A DNA stretch of 32,401 bases from Bacteroidales bacterium (GTDB lineage Bacteria > Bacteroidota > Bacteroidia > Bacteroidales > P3): the NCBI GenBank assembly GCA_017530105.1, contig JAFXMW010000089.1, forward strand, positions 1-32,401. Direction: 5' to 3'. The position numbers were made by a program, and so were the translations under genes. The first letter of the stretch is position 1; every line of letters begins with the position of its first letter. Of this stretch, positions 1 to 9,042 are shown piece after piece. The notes under the pieces were generated by a model that saw only the letters and a program-made list of their open reading frames with translations, was not told the DNA's origin and did not search any database.

Positions 1-1
1 C

Positions 2-964
2 ATGTTCCCCCAGCTCATCGCCGGCCCCATCGTGCGCTATACCGACATCGCCGACCAAATCACCGCCCGTCGCCGCCTGCGCTGGGATGAATGCCTGAAA
101 GGCTTCTACCGCTTCGTCATCGGACTGAGCAAGAAAGTGCTCATCGCCGACGTCATCGGGCGTACCGTCGACGTGGCGTTGGGTGGAGACCTTGCCGCCA
201 TGGACACCGGCACCGCCTGGGTCACCATCACCGCATACACCATGCAGCTCTACTTCGACTTCTCCGGCTACAGCGACATGGCCATCGGCCTCGGCCGCAT
301 CATGGGCTTCCGTTTCCCTGAGAACTTCGACAACCCTTATACCTCCACCAGCATCACCGAGTTCTGGCGTCGCTGGCACATCACCCTCGGAGCCTTCATG
401 CGCAACTACCTCTACATCCCCTTAGGCGGCAACCGCCACGGCACCGCACGCACCTATTTCAACCTCTGGGTGGTATTCCTCCTCAGCGGCCTGTGGCACG
501 GCGCCAGCTGGAACTTTGTCCTGTGGGGTGCCTATCATGGCTTCTTTCTCGTAGTGGAGCGCATCCTGTCCCGCCACATCCCCCTGTTCGACACCAAACG
601 TCGTCATCCCCTCTTCGTACTACCCACCTTCATTATCCTACTTGTCGGCTGGGCCATCTTCCGCATCGAAGACCTCCCTTCCTGCTGGCTTTTCATCCAA
701 CGGCTCTTCGCCTTTGATTTCGGCAAGCCAATTTTCAATTCTCAATTCTCAATTTTCAATTCTCAATTCCATGTCACCCTCGTCGTGGCGCTCCTCTTCG
801 CCTTCTGCAAGCTATTTTTCAATTTTCAATTCTCAATTCTCAATTCTCACTACAGTCCCAAGACTCATATACCCGTGTGGCTTGTGGCCTGCCTGCTCTT
901 CTTTTTCTGCCTCGGCGCACTGACTGCCACCGATTTCAGTCCTTTCATCTATTTCCGATTCTGA
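2..964 (+). CDS. MBOAT family O-acyltransferase (AlgI/DltB-like), 5' truncated by window edge
   Basis: Membrane-bound O-acyltransferase, expected to move acyl (usually acetyl) groups across the inner membrane to an exported polysaccharide or cell-wall polymer. The first visible residues (FPQLIAGPIVRY) match the middle of AlgI-type proteins, so the ATG at base 2 is internal and roughly the first third lies outside the window. The family signature is present: ENFDNPY, then FWRRWHITL, then LSGLWHGASWNF followed by WGAYHG, which carries the conserved histidines. Several hydrophobic helices follow. The C-terminal part carries two in-frame low-complexity inserts (codons over 729-770 and 815-849) made of an AT-rich heptad repeat also found between genes. 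The gene stops 4 nt before the next one, so the two are almost certainly cotranscribed. The acyl group and acceptor cannot be read from the sequence. Confidence 0.93.
   Translation: MFPQLIAGPIVRYTDIADQITARRRLRWDECLKGFYRFVIGLSKKVLIADVIGRTVDVALGGDLAAMDTGTAWVTITAYTMQLYFDFSGYSDMAIGLGRIMGFRFPENFDNPYTSTSITEFWRRWHITLGAFMRNYLYIPLGGNRHGTARTYFNLWVVFLLSGLWHGASWNFVLWGAYHGFFLVVERILSRHIPLFDTKRRHPLFVLPTFIILLVGWAIFRIEDLPSCWLFIQRLFAFDFGKPIFNSQFSIFNSQFHVTLVVALLFAFCKLFFNFQFSILNSHYSPKTHIPVWLVACLLFFFCLGALTATDFSPFIYFRF
729..770 (-). repeat. AT-rich heptad repeat tract inside the MBOAT gene, copy 1
   Basis: About five tandem heptads alternating between AATTTTC and AATTCTC on the plus strand (AATTGAG/AATTGAA read on the minus strand). 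In the MBOAT frame it encodes an N-S-Q-F-rich loop just before a hydrophobic helix. The same heptad appears between genes at 10047-10069 and 10150-10161. The 42-nt length keeps the frame open. Confidence 0.85.
815..849 (-). repeat. AT-rich heptad repeat tract inside the MBOAT gene, copy 2
   Basis: A second run of AATTTTC/AATTCTC heptads, about four units, 45 nt after the first tract. It encodes another F-x-F-S-I-L-N-S-like loop, so the two inserts bracket one hydrophobic segment of about 15 residues. Its base composition contrasts with the GC-rich gene around it. Confidence 0.82.
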
Positions 965-968
965 TACC

Positions 969-2297
969 ATGCGCAACACGCCCAAGATACTCTGCCTCGT
1001 GACCCTCGGTCTCCTCCTGCTCACCATTTTGCAGGGAGCCACCTCCTTCATCAAGGTCAAGCCTCTCAAAGGTGTCTACGTCGGAACCGGGAAACCTCAG
1101 TTTACTCCTGCCGCCTTCCTGTCGGGCGAATGGCAGAAAGCCACCGACCAATACCTGAAAGAACACCACGGCTTCCGTGAACCCGCCATCCGTCTCTACA
1201 ACCAATATCTCTGGTCGGCCTACCACCGTTCCACCAACCCCGGTGCGGTTGTCGTAGGCGATGACAATTACCTCTTCGAGCCATGGTTTGTAGACGAATA
1301 CTACACCGGCTGCTTTCACCACTACCACCCCGACAGCATCCCGGACTACGAGAAACCCAATATCTTCTACCGCCGCATGAGCCGCTTAGCCAAACTGCAG
1401 GCCATCCTCGAAGAGCAGGGGGTACACCTCTTCCTCGCCCTTCTGCCCGGCAAGGAACGCATCTACCCCCAATACTTGCCTGACCGGGGAGCAAAAGCCC
1501 ACGACGACCGTCTCAGGGGTCACCACCGCGCCTACGACTACTACAGCAAATCCCTCTACGATTTCCGCTGCATAGACCTCTGTCACTGCTTCGACAGCCT
1601 CAACGGCCACACTCCCCACCTCCTCTTCACCAAGACCGGCACCCACTGGAGCAACATAGCCAGCACCTACGCTTTCGACTCCGTCATGCGCTACATGCAG
1701 ACCTTCGGCCCCGCCATCCGTCCCGTCACCCTCGGCCAGCCCTATCACGGCTCCACCCGCGAGCCGGATGCCGACCTCGACGACCTCCTCAACAAAACCT
1801 TCCCCATCCCCGCTGAGCGTAACCAGTATGTCGATGTGACGTTGGGCGACCCTGCTCCCGAGCGCAACCCATCACTTGTGGTCATCGGCGATTCCTTTTT
1901 CTGGAACATCCTCTACAACTTCCCCATACAGGAACTCTTCTCCGATTTCCGCTACTGGTACTACTTCAGCACCATTTACTACGACCCCACCCACGACAAC
2001 GTCGCCGACATCGACCTCGTCGACGAGCTGCTCCGCACCGACTACGTCATGCTCTCCTACTGCACCGTGCAGCTCTATAACTGCGGCAACGGCTTTATCA
2101 ACCGCGCCCTCCTCGAACTCTGCTACGACCCCGACGAGATTCAAGCCGTCCGCGACAGCCTAAGGCGTACCGCCTTGGGTGATAACATCGACTCGCAAAA
2201 AGCCATTGACGAACTTATCGACCAAAACTTGGAGCAATATTTCCCAGCCCTCGCCGACAGCCACCCCTCCCGTCGCTGCTCACGGCTGAGAAAATAA
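969..2297 (+). CDS. AlgX/AlgJ/DHHW-like SGNH-hydrolase-fold acetyltransferase partner of the MBOAT protein
   Basis: Predicted extracytoplasmic partner that accepts the acyl group exported by the upstream MBOAT protein and transfers it to, or removes it from, a polymer. An N-terminal hydrophobic segment (about residues 8-26) acts as a signal or anchor. Two active-site blocks of the SGNH-like family are visible: GTHWSN around His226 and VVIGDSF with the probable nucleophile Ser309. AlgX-type enzymes usually have Asp two residues before the His; here that position is Gly224, so the acid may come from elsewhere. The 442-residue length suits the family. The start is 4 nt after the MBOAT stop, and a strong terminator follows, so these two genes form the 3' end of an operon. 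The pairing of MBOAT with an SGNH-like protein is the main functional evidence; the substrate is unknown. Confidence 0.82.
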   Translation: MRNTPKILCLVTLGLLLLTILQGATSFIKVKPLKGVYVGTGKPQFTPAAFLSGEWQKATDQYLKEHHGFREPAIRLYNQYLWSAYHRSTNPGAVVVGDDNYLFEPWFVDEYYTGCFHHYHPDSIPDYEKPNIFYRRMSRLAKLQAILEEQGVHLFLALLPGKERIYPQYLPDRGAKAHDDRLRGHHRAYDYYSKSLYDFRCIDLCHCFDSLNGHTPHLLFTKTGTHWSNIASTYAFDSVMRYMQTFGPAIRPVTLGQPYHGSTREPDADLDDLLNKTFPIPAERNQYVDVTLGDPAPERNPSLVVIGDSFFWNILYNFPIQELFSDFRYWYYFSTIYYDPTHDNVADIDLVDELLRTDYVMLSYCTVQLYNCGNGFINRALLELCYDPDEIQAVRDSLRRTALGDNIDSQKAIDELIDQNLEQYFPALADSHPSRRCSRLRK

Positions 2298-2306
2298 AAC
2301 AACGCC

Positions 2307-2348
2307 TTCCCGTTTCTGAAAAAAACGGGAACTATCCCATCTTTTTTT
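2307..2348 (+). terminator. Rho-independent terminator after the O-acylation operon
   Basis: A perfect 9-bp stem (2307-2315 with 2323-2331, arms TTCCCGTTT and AAACGGGAA) with a 7-nt loop. A run of seven T residues starts 10 nt after the stem. It lies 10 nt past the stop of the SGNH-like gene. Confidence 0.8.
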
Positions 2349-2377
2349 CTAAAATATACACTTCTTTATTTTTTTTC

Positions 2378-2407
2378 TTGTAGGAATAAAAAAAATATGT
2401 ATATTTG
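2378..2407 (+). promoter_or_regulatory. Bacteroidota-type promoter for the T9SS cargo gene
   Basis: TTG at 2378-2380, exactly 19 nt of spacer, then TATATTTG at 2400-2407. This fits the Bacteroidota housekeeping consensus TTG-N19-TAnnTTTG. Transcription would start a few bases downstream, leaving a leader of about 25 nt before the ATG at 2438. Confidence 0.8.
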
Positions 2408-2437
2408 CAACGACATAACACTAAAACAAAAAGCACC

Positions 2438-5400
2438 ATGGCAGTCCACAAAACACATCATATTAGGCGTTTATACCTATGTATTCTGTTTTACTCTGTT
2501 ATTTCATTCTGTACCGCACAGAATCACATATCTTTCGATACCATTCCCTCCACAAATAATGAAAATCACACTAACATCCCAGATACCTTAATAATACCAG
2601 AGCCCCCCCCTGTCCCCACCAACATTGCCGGGCCTCACGAGGTCTGCCCCAACAGCTCGGAATACTACTCTGCCACCGCCACCAGCCCCAACTACTTCAT
2701 AGAATGGGAATGGAGCAACGGAAACACTACCGCCACCTGCTCGGGGGAAAGGGTGATGATAACCTTCGGCAATACGGTAAGCAATATCAACATCTACCAG
2801 GTGGACAAACGGTCAGGCTGCCGTTCTCAGGCCGTGGTGTGGAATATCACGGCATTCCAATTCGACCCCTGGCCTTACAACACTCCCATAAACGTATGCG
2901 AAGGCCAGAGTTTTGAACTGAACAGCCTGCCCCTGCACCCCGATGTGCCTGTCCTTTACAAATGGACTATCCTCCCATCTCAAGCCCTCTCCATCAATGA
3001 CGACCCTCTTGTACCCAATGTCTCCGTGACCGCCAACTACTGCACACCGACAGTCTCCACCGCTTATATGACTTTAAGGCAGGAAGCCTGCAATACATTT
3101 CAAACCAATGTTGTGACGGTGAACCTCGGAGTGATTGACCCCCCCGCCATCGCATCCCCAGGCTATTGCAGCAATGTGGCGTCACATTTAAACCTCCTCT
3201 ACGACGAGGACATAGTAAATGCCGACCTGCAGCAGTCCTACTGGGTTGTCGACCACGGCATCGGTGTCGTTCACGGCATTCCCGGTACGGTGACATTCCC
3301 CTCCAGCGGTACATACAATGTCACATTGTACTATGTCTCGCGCTTCGGTTGCACCGCCACCTGCTCCACTGCTGTCACCGTATATGATTTCCCTGCTCTC
3401 TCCCTCACCGAAAATGCCGGACAGCTTTGCATCTCCGGCGGCACCGTACCTCCACTCTCCTGCACATGGTCCAACGGGATGACCAACACCCAATGCATCC
3501 CCCTCCCCAACGAGGATGTCTCCTGCACCGTCCAGTCCGCCAACGGATGCAGCACGACGCTCTACCACCGAGCACCGTTGCCGCCCTGCACCACCATGGT
3601 AGGATTTGTGCAAGTGACTCCGATATGCTACAATATTGTGGAGGTCTCCATTGACCCCAATATCCAATTACCCGCCACGCTCTCCTTTTTCTGCGGGGGC
3701 AGCGAAAGGGGACAACCCGTCCAACTGAGGAGACATACCCAAAGGGTGTTAATCCCCCAGCCCTGCGTCAACGAACTGCGGCTCTCCTGGGACGACCATT
3801 TCTGCGACAGCTACACCATGCAGCCTTTGCCAGGCAACAACTGGCTGAGTTTCAGAATCGAAGGGGACTGCTCGGGCAATATCGTCATCTCCGACAACTC
3901 CTCCTACTCGTCTTCCCCCCTGCCGGCAAGAGAGGTGACAGTGTCAGGAGGTGCCACCCCCATAGTACAATCCTTCCCAACCAATGGCACAGCCTTGTCC
4001 ATCCCTGCCTTCGGCACAGGCAACACAATCTTCCAGTTCCAAATACGCATCACGCTGGACAACGACCCCAACTGCTACATCGACTTCAGCAAATCCTTCT
4101 GTTCTCTGCCGCATGTAGACAATCTCCCGACAATCAAGATATGCCAGGATTTCCCCGCCATCTTCTCCGACAACAACACAGCATCAGGATGTATTATCTC
4201 ATACAAATGGAACTTCCGGGACGGCTCCTACAATTTCGGCAACAACATCTACCACACCTATGGCACTCCAGCCACCTATACCTATACTCTTACCGTAACC
4301 GACAACAGAGGCTGCACTGCAGAAGGTTCCGGCATGGTATATGTGGCAACCAATACCATTCATGACAACCGTGACATTAACCGAGACATACCCTATGCAA
4401 CATGCTACGGTGACCCACAAAAAGTCATCTACAGTGTTGATAATTATGATTTCGGAGCTGGTCATAGTTTTCTTTGGACACCGACAATACCCCCTATGAC
4501 GTTTTCTCAAGATAACAAATCTGCGTCTTTTGACGTAACCGAAGGCGGAGACTACAGGGTCATGGAGACAGACCCCGCCACAGGCTGCAAAGGAGAGAAG
4601 GCAAAAAACATTACCTATCCCATCAAGATACCCGCAGAAATCATCTGCAACGGCTCCTATTGCCAGGACGAAGAGGTGCTTGCCTTAAGCAACTGTGGCA
4701 GTCAATACCAATACAGTTGGTTGCTGAAAGGCGCCAGTGGAGACAACCTCGGCGGTTCAACCGAAGCCAACTATCGGTTCACCGTTCCTTCGGACGTATA
4801 CAGTCCCCTTAGCCTGACCTTGGAAGTATCAAGAGACGGATGCTCCATTTCGGCCTCCCGATTGGTAACCATCAACCCATTGCCCAACACTCCCTCCATC
4901 TCATATAACGGCAACGCCTGCATCACCGAAGGCCCCGTGTACCTGAAAGCCCCGCCTCTTTACCCTTACACTCTTTGGAGCAACGGCAGCCAAGGTTCCT
5001 ATGCCACCTACTACACCGACAACCCCGCCACCGCCTATTATATCGATGCCAACGGATGCCGCTCCTCCTTTGGAAAAATCAACATCCCCCGTGCACCCAA
5101 CTTCGACGGGCTGCTGACAGGCTGCTATCCCACATGCAGCCAGATGCCCGGTGGACACACCGCTGTGTACACCCTGGGAATAGCCTCCGGTGCACCCTGG
5201 ACGTGGCTCCGGGAGGGGAACACCGTCCAGTACGGTACCGTGCCCGCCCTACCCACACCTATTCAACTGCACATGTCGAACGTGGGCAACTACAGGCTCG
5301 AAGTGAACGACTACGGGCAGGGGTGTTCGGCCCTCTCACCCGCGTTGAAACTGTATCCCGTCAACTGCAACCTTTTCGGTGTCCCCGACGGCAGAAGAAT

Positions 5401-6349
5401 TCATTGTTCTATTACCAAGTTAGACTGCATAGCGGAGGACTGCATGGTGAAATACTCCGGTTCTCTCTTTCTGGAAAACATGACAATGGCCTCCGTCATT
5501 ATTTCGGCAATAAACAGTTCCCCGTTACTGTCTGCCACATGGTCTCCTTCCTTGCCTCTCACCATCTCGCCAGGCGGCAGCATGTATCTCAGCTTTTCGT
5601 TCTTCTATGACTTCTCCATTCCTCCGGCTGTCATCTTCACCCTGTACGACAACAGCGGTGCCGTGGCCGGGACATTCACCATCGACCTCTCCAACAGCAT
5701 AGACTGCCTTGACCCTGGCGACTGCAACTTCGAACTGGATTTCACCCAAACTGTCAATACGACTTATACGCATGCTCTCGGAGCCATTTATTATAATATT
5801 ACATGTACCTGTTCCACCCCCGGAGTGACAATTATGAGTGTATGGTGCGACGGGGTCGGAGAAATGGTATCCAACACAGGTGGAAATCCCTACAGCGGCA
5901 TTTTTATGATAAGCCACGGCCGCCTGACACAGATGGCCTTGAACAATGAAGACTTCTGTTTCCTCATACTTTGCTGCGAGGAAGGGAAAAGTCCTTGCTT
6001 GAGAAGGGAATGCATCTCGGCAGAAAAATTGTTTCAAAAATACACCGACCTGTTTCCTCATGGCAAAAGTCCATCCGCAAACAATATCACAGACAATCCC
6101 GCTGGGGCAAGATACACCCTGCAGCCCAATCCCACCACCGGCATGGTGTATGTGACAGACGTTGCCACGGGTGCCATTGCCAACGATATCAAGGAGGTAA
6201 CCGTGATGTCGTTGCTGGGAACAATCGTGTTCCGGCACTCCGGCGGTGCAGGATTCGACGTGTCGACCCTGCCACAAGGCAGCTATCTAGTTAAGATTGT
6301 GTCGCACGGGGGCATTATGGAACACCAGAGACTTGTTAAAACACTTTAA
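2438..6349 (+). CDS. Very large secreted PKD-domain protein with T9SS type A sorting domain
   Basis: A 1303-residue exported protein. The ATG at 2438 is preferred over an in-frame TTG at 2405 because 2405 lies inside the promoter -7 element and because the signal peptide (basic start, hydrophobic core, FCTAQ cleavage region near residue 28) begins there. The body is a chain of Ig/PKD-like beta domains. The clearest one, about residues 565-635, has the WNFRDG...HTYGTPATYTYTLTV pattern typical of PKD. Many cysteines are spread along the chain, suggesting disulfides outside the cell. The last 75-80 residues (from about 1226) form a sorting domain: LQPNPTTG, then an LGTIV strand, then LPQGSYLVKI. 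T9SS would move it across the outer membrane and anchor or release it. No catalytic motif was recognised, so an adhesive or structural role is an inference. The next cargo gene starts 28 nt downstream. Confidence 0.88.
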   Translation: MAVHKTHHIRRLYLCILFYSVISFCTAQNHISFDTIPSTNNENHTNIPDTLIIPEPPPVPTNIAGPHEVCPNSSEYYSATATSPNYFIEWEWSNGNTTATCSGERVMITFGNTVSNINIYQVDKRSGCRSQAVVWNITAFQFDPWPYNTPINVCEGQSFELNSLPLHPDVPVLYKWTILPSQALSINDDPLVPNVSVTANYCTPTVSTAYMTLRQEACNTFQTNVVTVNLGVIDPPAIASPGYCSNVASHLNLLYDEDIVNADLQQSYWVVDHGIGVVHGIPGTVTFPSSGTYNVTLYYVSRFGCTATCSTAVTVYDFPALSLTENAGQLCISGGTVPPLSCTWSNGMTNTQCIPLPNEDVSCTVQSANGCSTTLYHRAPLPPCTTMVGFVQVTPICYNIVEVSIDPNIQLPATLSFFCGGSERGQPVQLRRHTQRVLIPQPCVNELRLSWDDHFCDSYTMQPLPGNNWLSFRIEGDCSGNIVISDNSSYSSSPLPAREVTVSGGATPIVQSFPTNGTALSIPAFGTGNTIFQFQIRITLDNDPNCYIDFSKSFCSLPHVDNLPTIKICQDFPAIFSDNNTASGCIISYKWNFRDGSYNFGNNIYHTYGTPATYTYTLTVTDNRGCTAEGSGMVYVATNTIHDNRDINRDIPYATCYGDPQKVIYSVDNYDFGAGHSFLWTPTIPPMTFSQDNKSASFDVTEGGDYRVMETDPATGCKGEKAKNITYPIKIPAEIICNGSYCQDEEVLALSNCGSQYQYSWLLKGASGDNLGGSTEANYRFTVPSDVYSPLSLTLEVSRDGCSISASRLVTINPLPNTPSISYNGNACITEGPVYLKAPPLYPYTLWSNGSQGSYATYYTDNPATAYYIDANGCRSSFGKINIPRAPNFDGLLTGCYPTCSQMPGGHTAVYTLGIASGAPWTWLREGNTVQYGTVPALPTPIQLHMSNVGNYRLEVNDYGQGCSALSPALKLYPVNCNLFGVPDGRRIHCSITKLDCIAEDCMVKYSGSLFLENMTMASVIISAINSSPLLSATWSPSLPLTISPGGSMYLSFSFFYDFSIPPAVIFTLYDNSGAVAGTFTIDLSNSIDCLDPGDCNFELDFTQTVNTTYTHALGAIYYNITCTCSTPGVTIMSVWCDGVGEMVSNTGGNPYSGIFMISHGRLTQMALNNEDFCFLILCCEEGKSPCLRRECISAEKLFQKYTDLFPHGKSPSANNITDNPAGARYTLQPNPTTGMVYVTDVATGAIANDIKEVTVMSLLGTIVFRHSGGAGFDVSTLPQGSYLVKIVSHGGIMEHQRLVKTL

Positions 6350-6377
6350 TTCATTAACCCATAAAACGCTTATTACC

Positions 6378-8963
6378 ATGAAACGAAATGGTTATTATGT
6401 TTTGTTTCTGCTAATGTGTCTTGCCGGGGGTGAGGTGCTGTCGCAGAATGCCCAATTCAAATGGATTGAACTGATACAATTGTATAATACCGATGCACAA
6501 GCATACAATAAAAACCATGACATCGAGATTGACGAGGATGGAAACGTATATATTATAGGGAATTTCTCAAGCCAGGCCCGATGGATGGACGATTCGATGA
6601 TAGACACAATTTTCGACACCTGCGGGTGGCTTGCCGACAACACTTTTATCGGGGGTTATATAGCAAAACTGGACTCAAACGGAAACCGCCTTTGGGTCAA
6701 GGTGTTACGTACTACTTTGCGTAAGGGTGAACACAGCGGTGTATGGCTGACAATGTCAAACATTACACGAAAAGACAGCCTGCTATACTTCTCCGTAGAT
6801 ATAGCTGGCGGTATTTCGTGGAGAGAATTTCAACAACACGTGCCTATTTTCTGGTTTTTTGACACTTTATACCAATATCCTGTACAATATCCCGAGTCAC
6901 AGTATGGGGAGATGCCGGACAGTTTAATGCGGTTCCCTTTTTATAAGGGCAACTCAACTGCTTTCGTAGCATTTTTTACCATGGATTTGGATGGAAACAT
7001 TGTTGACAGACACCACATTACCCTACATTCTGACTCAATCAAAGTGTATTCTGGCGATACAATCCAAACTGTGTTTTCTCGTAATTACTTGAATATGGAC
7101 CATATTTTCACTGTCGACTCCAAAAAGAACATTCATTTTTTTCCAGAAGTCAGAGATCCTTTCCTTCTTCAGATTGACGACGACTCCACCAAGTTGATGG
7201 ACATGAACCCTTGGGAATATAATATATTCAACCTAAATTATTGTTTCCACATTATTATTGACTCCAACTGGAATATTACCAGTGCAAGACCAATAATTTC
7301 CAGCGTGGATTCACAGGGCATTTTTATTCTTCCCCGCTGGATAACAAACCATGCTGTCCGCCTATTACCATTATCATTAACCCTTGACGATGAAGACAAT
7401 GTATATTTACGTGTTCGCTGCACAACACATGTATATTCCGTGTGGCTTGGTTGGAAGATGGGTCTTACCTATTATGATCCATACAACTATAATATCAGGT
7501 ATCCGTATCCCTATCCAGAAGTGGAGTACCCCTACTACATATACCTTGACTCCGTCCACCGCATAACTGTTGAAAACGTCCAGGCGGGTGGAGAGATCGA
7601 TGCCGTAATAAAATACGACACCGCGGGAAACGTGGTATGGTGCAACCAGATTTATGAATGCCGGCCGGACACTAATAGCATAGGCTATGATCCAGCAGTG
7701 TACTCCACCCCCGTTGCCTTCGACTCGGCAAATGTGTATGTACTATTTCAAGTACGAGACCAATGGAAAAAAAAACAGGAAATAGACTCAAGCATTCTTT
7801 ATGAAGGCTACCATCGTACTATTCCAGACACCAACGTTCCCACCCATTTCTATTTCGACGAAGAACACAGGCACGAACTGATTATGCCACCCTTTGACGA
7901 GCCTGACTGGGATTTTTATCACCATGGTATTGAATACGAGAGGAACTATAGATGGTGTCTATTATTTAATTACTATGCCGTTTACGACAGGCAGACAGGG
8001 GAATTCAAGCGGTATGTCCAGCCATGGAAAAGGGAGATTGACTCGATAAAAGCGTTTTTTGTATGGTCCTACGTCGATTCGCATGAACTGGTTTTTAACA
8101 ATGGGAAACCTTTGAGGACATACGGTGTGAGTGTATGGGGGCCTCGCGGATTGGGCGAACATCCCGAGCCGCCACTGTTTGTGGAACATGACCTGCAGAC
8201 CAATGAGGTCAAAGTGATTGACTCGTTGATGGTGGGAATGGGCAACAACACCGTTCTGCACAAGAACGGCCTGCTTTACGACTTCTCAGAATACGAACAA
8301 TGCAGGCCTCCCGCACCTTTCAACCCCAATTATTACTATCTATACCGAGATGCACCTATGCTCACCTGTTTCTATCTTCCCGATTACGACTCTCGGATTC
8401 TGCCTCCCTGCCCGAAGGTGGACAGCCTGACGGTCTCCTATCCCGGCCTGCAGACCGCCCTTTTGGCCTGGCATCCCGATTCTTCCCACCAGGCATGGCT
8501 TGTGGAACAACTGCCTGTCAGGAGCATCGACTCTGTCCCCGACAGCACCGACTGGGAACAGGCCTTGGTAACCGAGGTGACAGACCCCTCCTTGACGATA
8601 GATTTGGACACCTGCCTATGGCTGAGGGTGCGCGGCATCTGCTCCACAGCCTCGGGACATGCCAGTGATTGGAGTGAACCCGTGGCGGCATGCCCGCAAG
8701 TGGGTATCACGCCAAAGGCCACCACCCCCTACGCGGTCCTGTCGCCCAATCCGGCCAGCGGGACGGTGACGGTGACGGATGCCTGGTCGGGGACTCCGAT
8801 ACAATACGTCAAAAGTCTTGAGGTTTACTCTTCCCTCGGCCGAACGATGATACACCACAGTGGAAGCGGGGTATTCAATGTGGGAAGCCTGCCTGCCGGC
8901 ACCTATATGGTGAAGGTGGTGACATGGCAGGGCACCCAACTGCTGAAACTGGTGGTAGAATAG
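6378..8963 (+). CDS. Secreted protein with SBBP-like repeats, Fn3-like module and T9SS type A sorting domain
   Basis: An 861-residue exported protein. The ATG at 6378 gives a clean signal peptide (MKRNGYYVLFLLMCLAGG...LSQ). Early repeats such as EIDEDGNVYIIGNF and AKLDSNGNRLWVK resemble beta-propeller (SBBP-type) blades. A Tyr/Pro-rich stretch lies near residues 365-395. An Fn3-like module (about 673-780) precedes a sorting domain (about 785-861) with LSPNPASG, SSLGRTM and LPAGTYMVKV. The sorting domain resembles that of the upstream gene, indicating related cargo. It is probably cotranscribed with that gene. Base composition is uneven: 18 of 60 bases are G+C at 7081-7140 but 34 of 60 at 8761-8820. 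The exact function is unknown. Confidence 0.86.
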   Translation: MKRNGYYVLFLLMCLAGGEVLSQNAQFKWIELIQLYNTDAQAYNKNHDIEIDEDGNVYIIGNFSSQARWMDDSMIDTIFDTCGWLADNTFIGGYIAKLDSNGNRLWVKVLRTTLRKGEHSGVWLTMSNITRKDSLLYFSVDIAGGISWREFQQHVPIFWFFDTLYQYPVQYPESQYGEMPDSLMRFPFYKGNSTAFVAFFTMDLDGNIVDRHHITLHSDSIKVYSGDTIQTVFSRNYLNMDHIFTVDSKKNIHFFPEVRDPFLLQIDDDSTKLMDMNPWEYNIFNLNYCFHIIIDSNWNITSARPIISSVDSQGIFILPRWITNHAVRLLPLSLTLDDEDNVYLRVRCTTHVYSVWLGWKMGLTYYDPYNYNIRYPYPYPEVEYPYYIYLDSVHRITVENVQAGGEIDAVIKYDTAGNVVWCNQIYECRPDTNSIGYDPAVYSTPVAFDSANVYVLFQVRDQWKKKQEIDSSILYEGYHRTIPDTNVPTHFYFDEEHRHELIMPPFDEPDWDFYHHGIEYERNYRWCLLFNYYAVYDRQTGEFKRYVQPWKREIDSIKAFFVWSYVDSHELVFNNGKPLRTYGVSVWGPRGLGEHPEPPLFVEHDLQTNEVKVIDSLMVGMGNNTVLHKNGLLYDFSEYEQCRPPAPFNPNYYYLYRDAPMLTCFYLPDYDSRILPPCPKVDSLTVSYPGLQTALLAWHPDSSHQAWLVEQLPVRSIDSVPDSTDWEQALVTEVTDPSLTIDLDTCLWLRVRGICSTASGHASDWSEPVAACPQVGITPKATTPYAVLSPNPASGTVTVTDAWSGTPIQYVKSLEVYSSLGRTMIHHSGSGVFNVGSLPAGTYMVKVVTWQGTQLLKLVVE

Positions 8964-9042
8964 AATATGTTTATGGATGTTGATAAGGTGCGAGCCGTAT
9001 CAACGTATCAACGATTTTAACGCATTCATACCACACGCATAT

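Noticed and set aside
729..849. CRISPR-like array
   Set aside because: Repeats are 7 nt, contiguous and without unique spacers; no cas gene nearby.
8979..9012. Terminator between the convergent genes at 8963 and 9043
   Set aside because: GTTGATA and TATCAAC can pair over 7 bp with a 12-nt loop, but the stem is AT-rich and followed only by GATTTT after a second partial copy; too weak to call.
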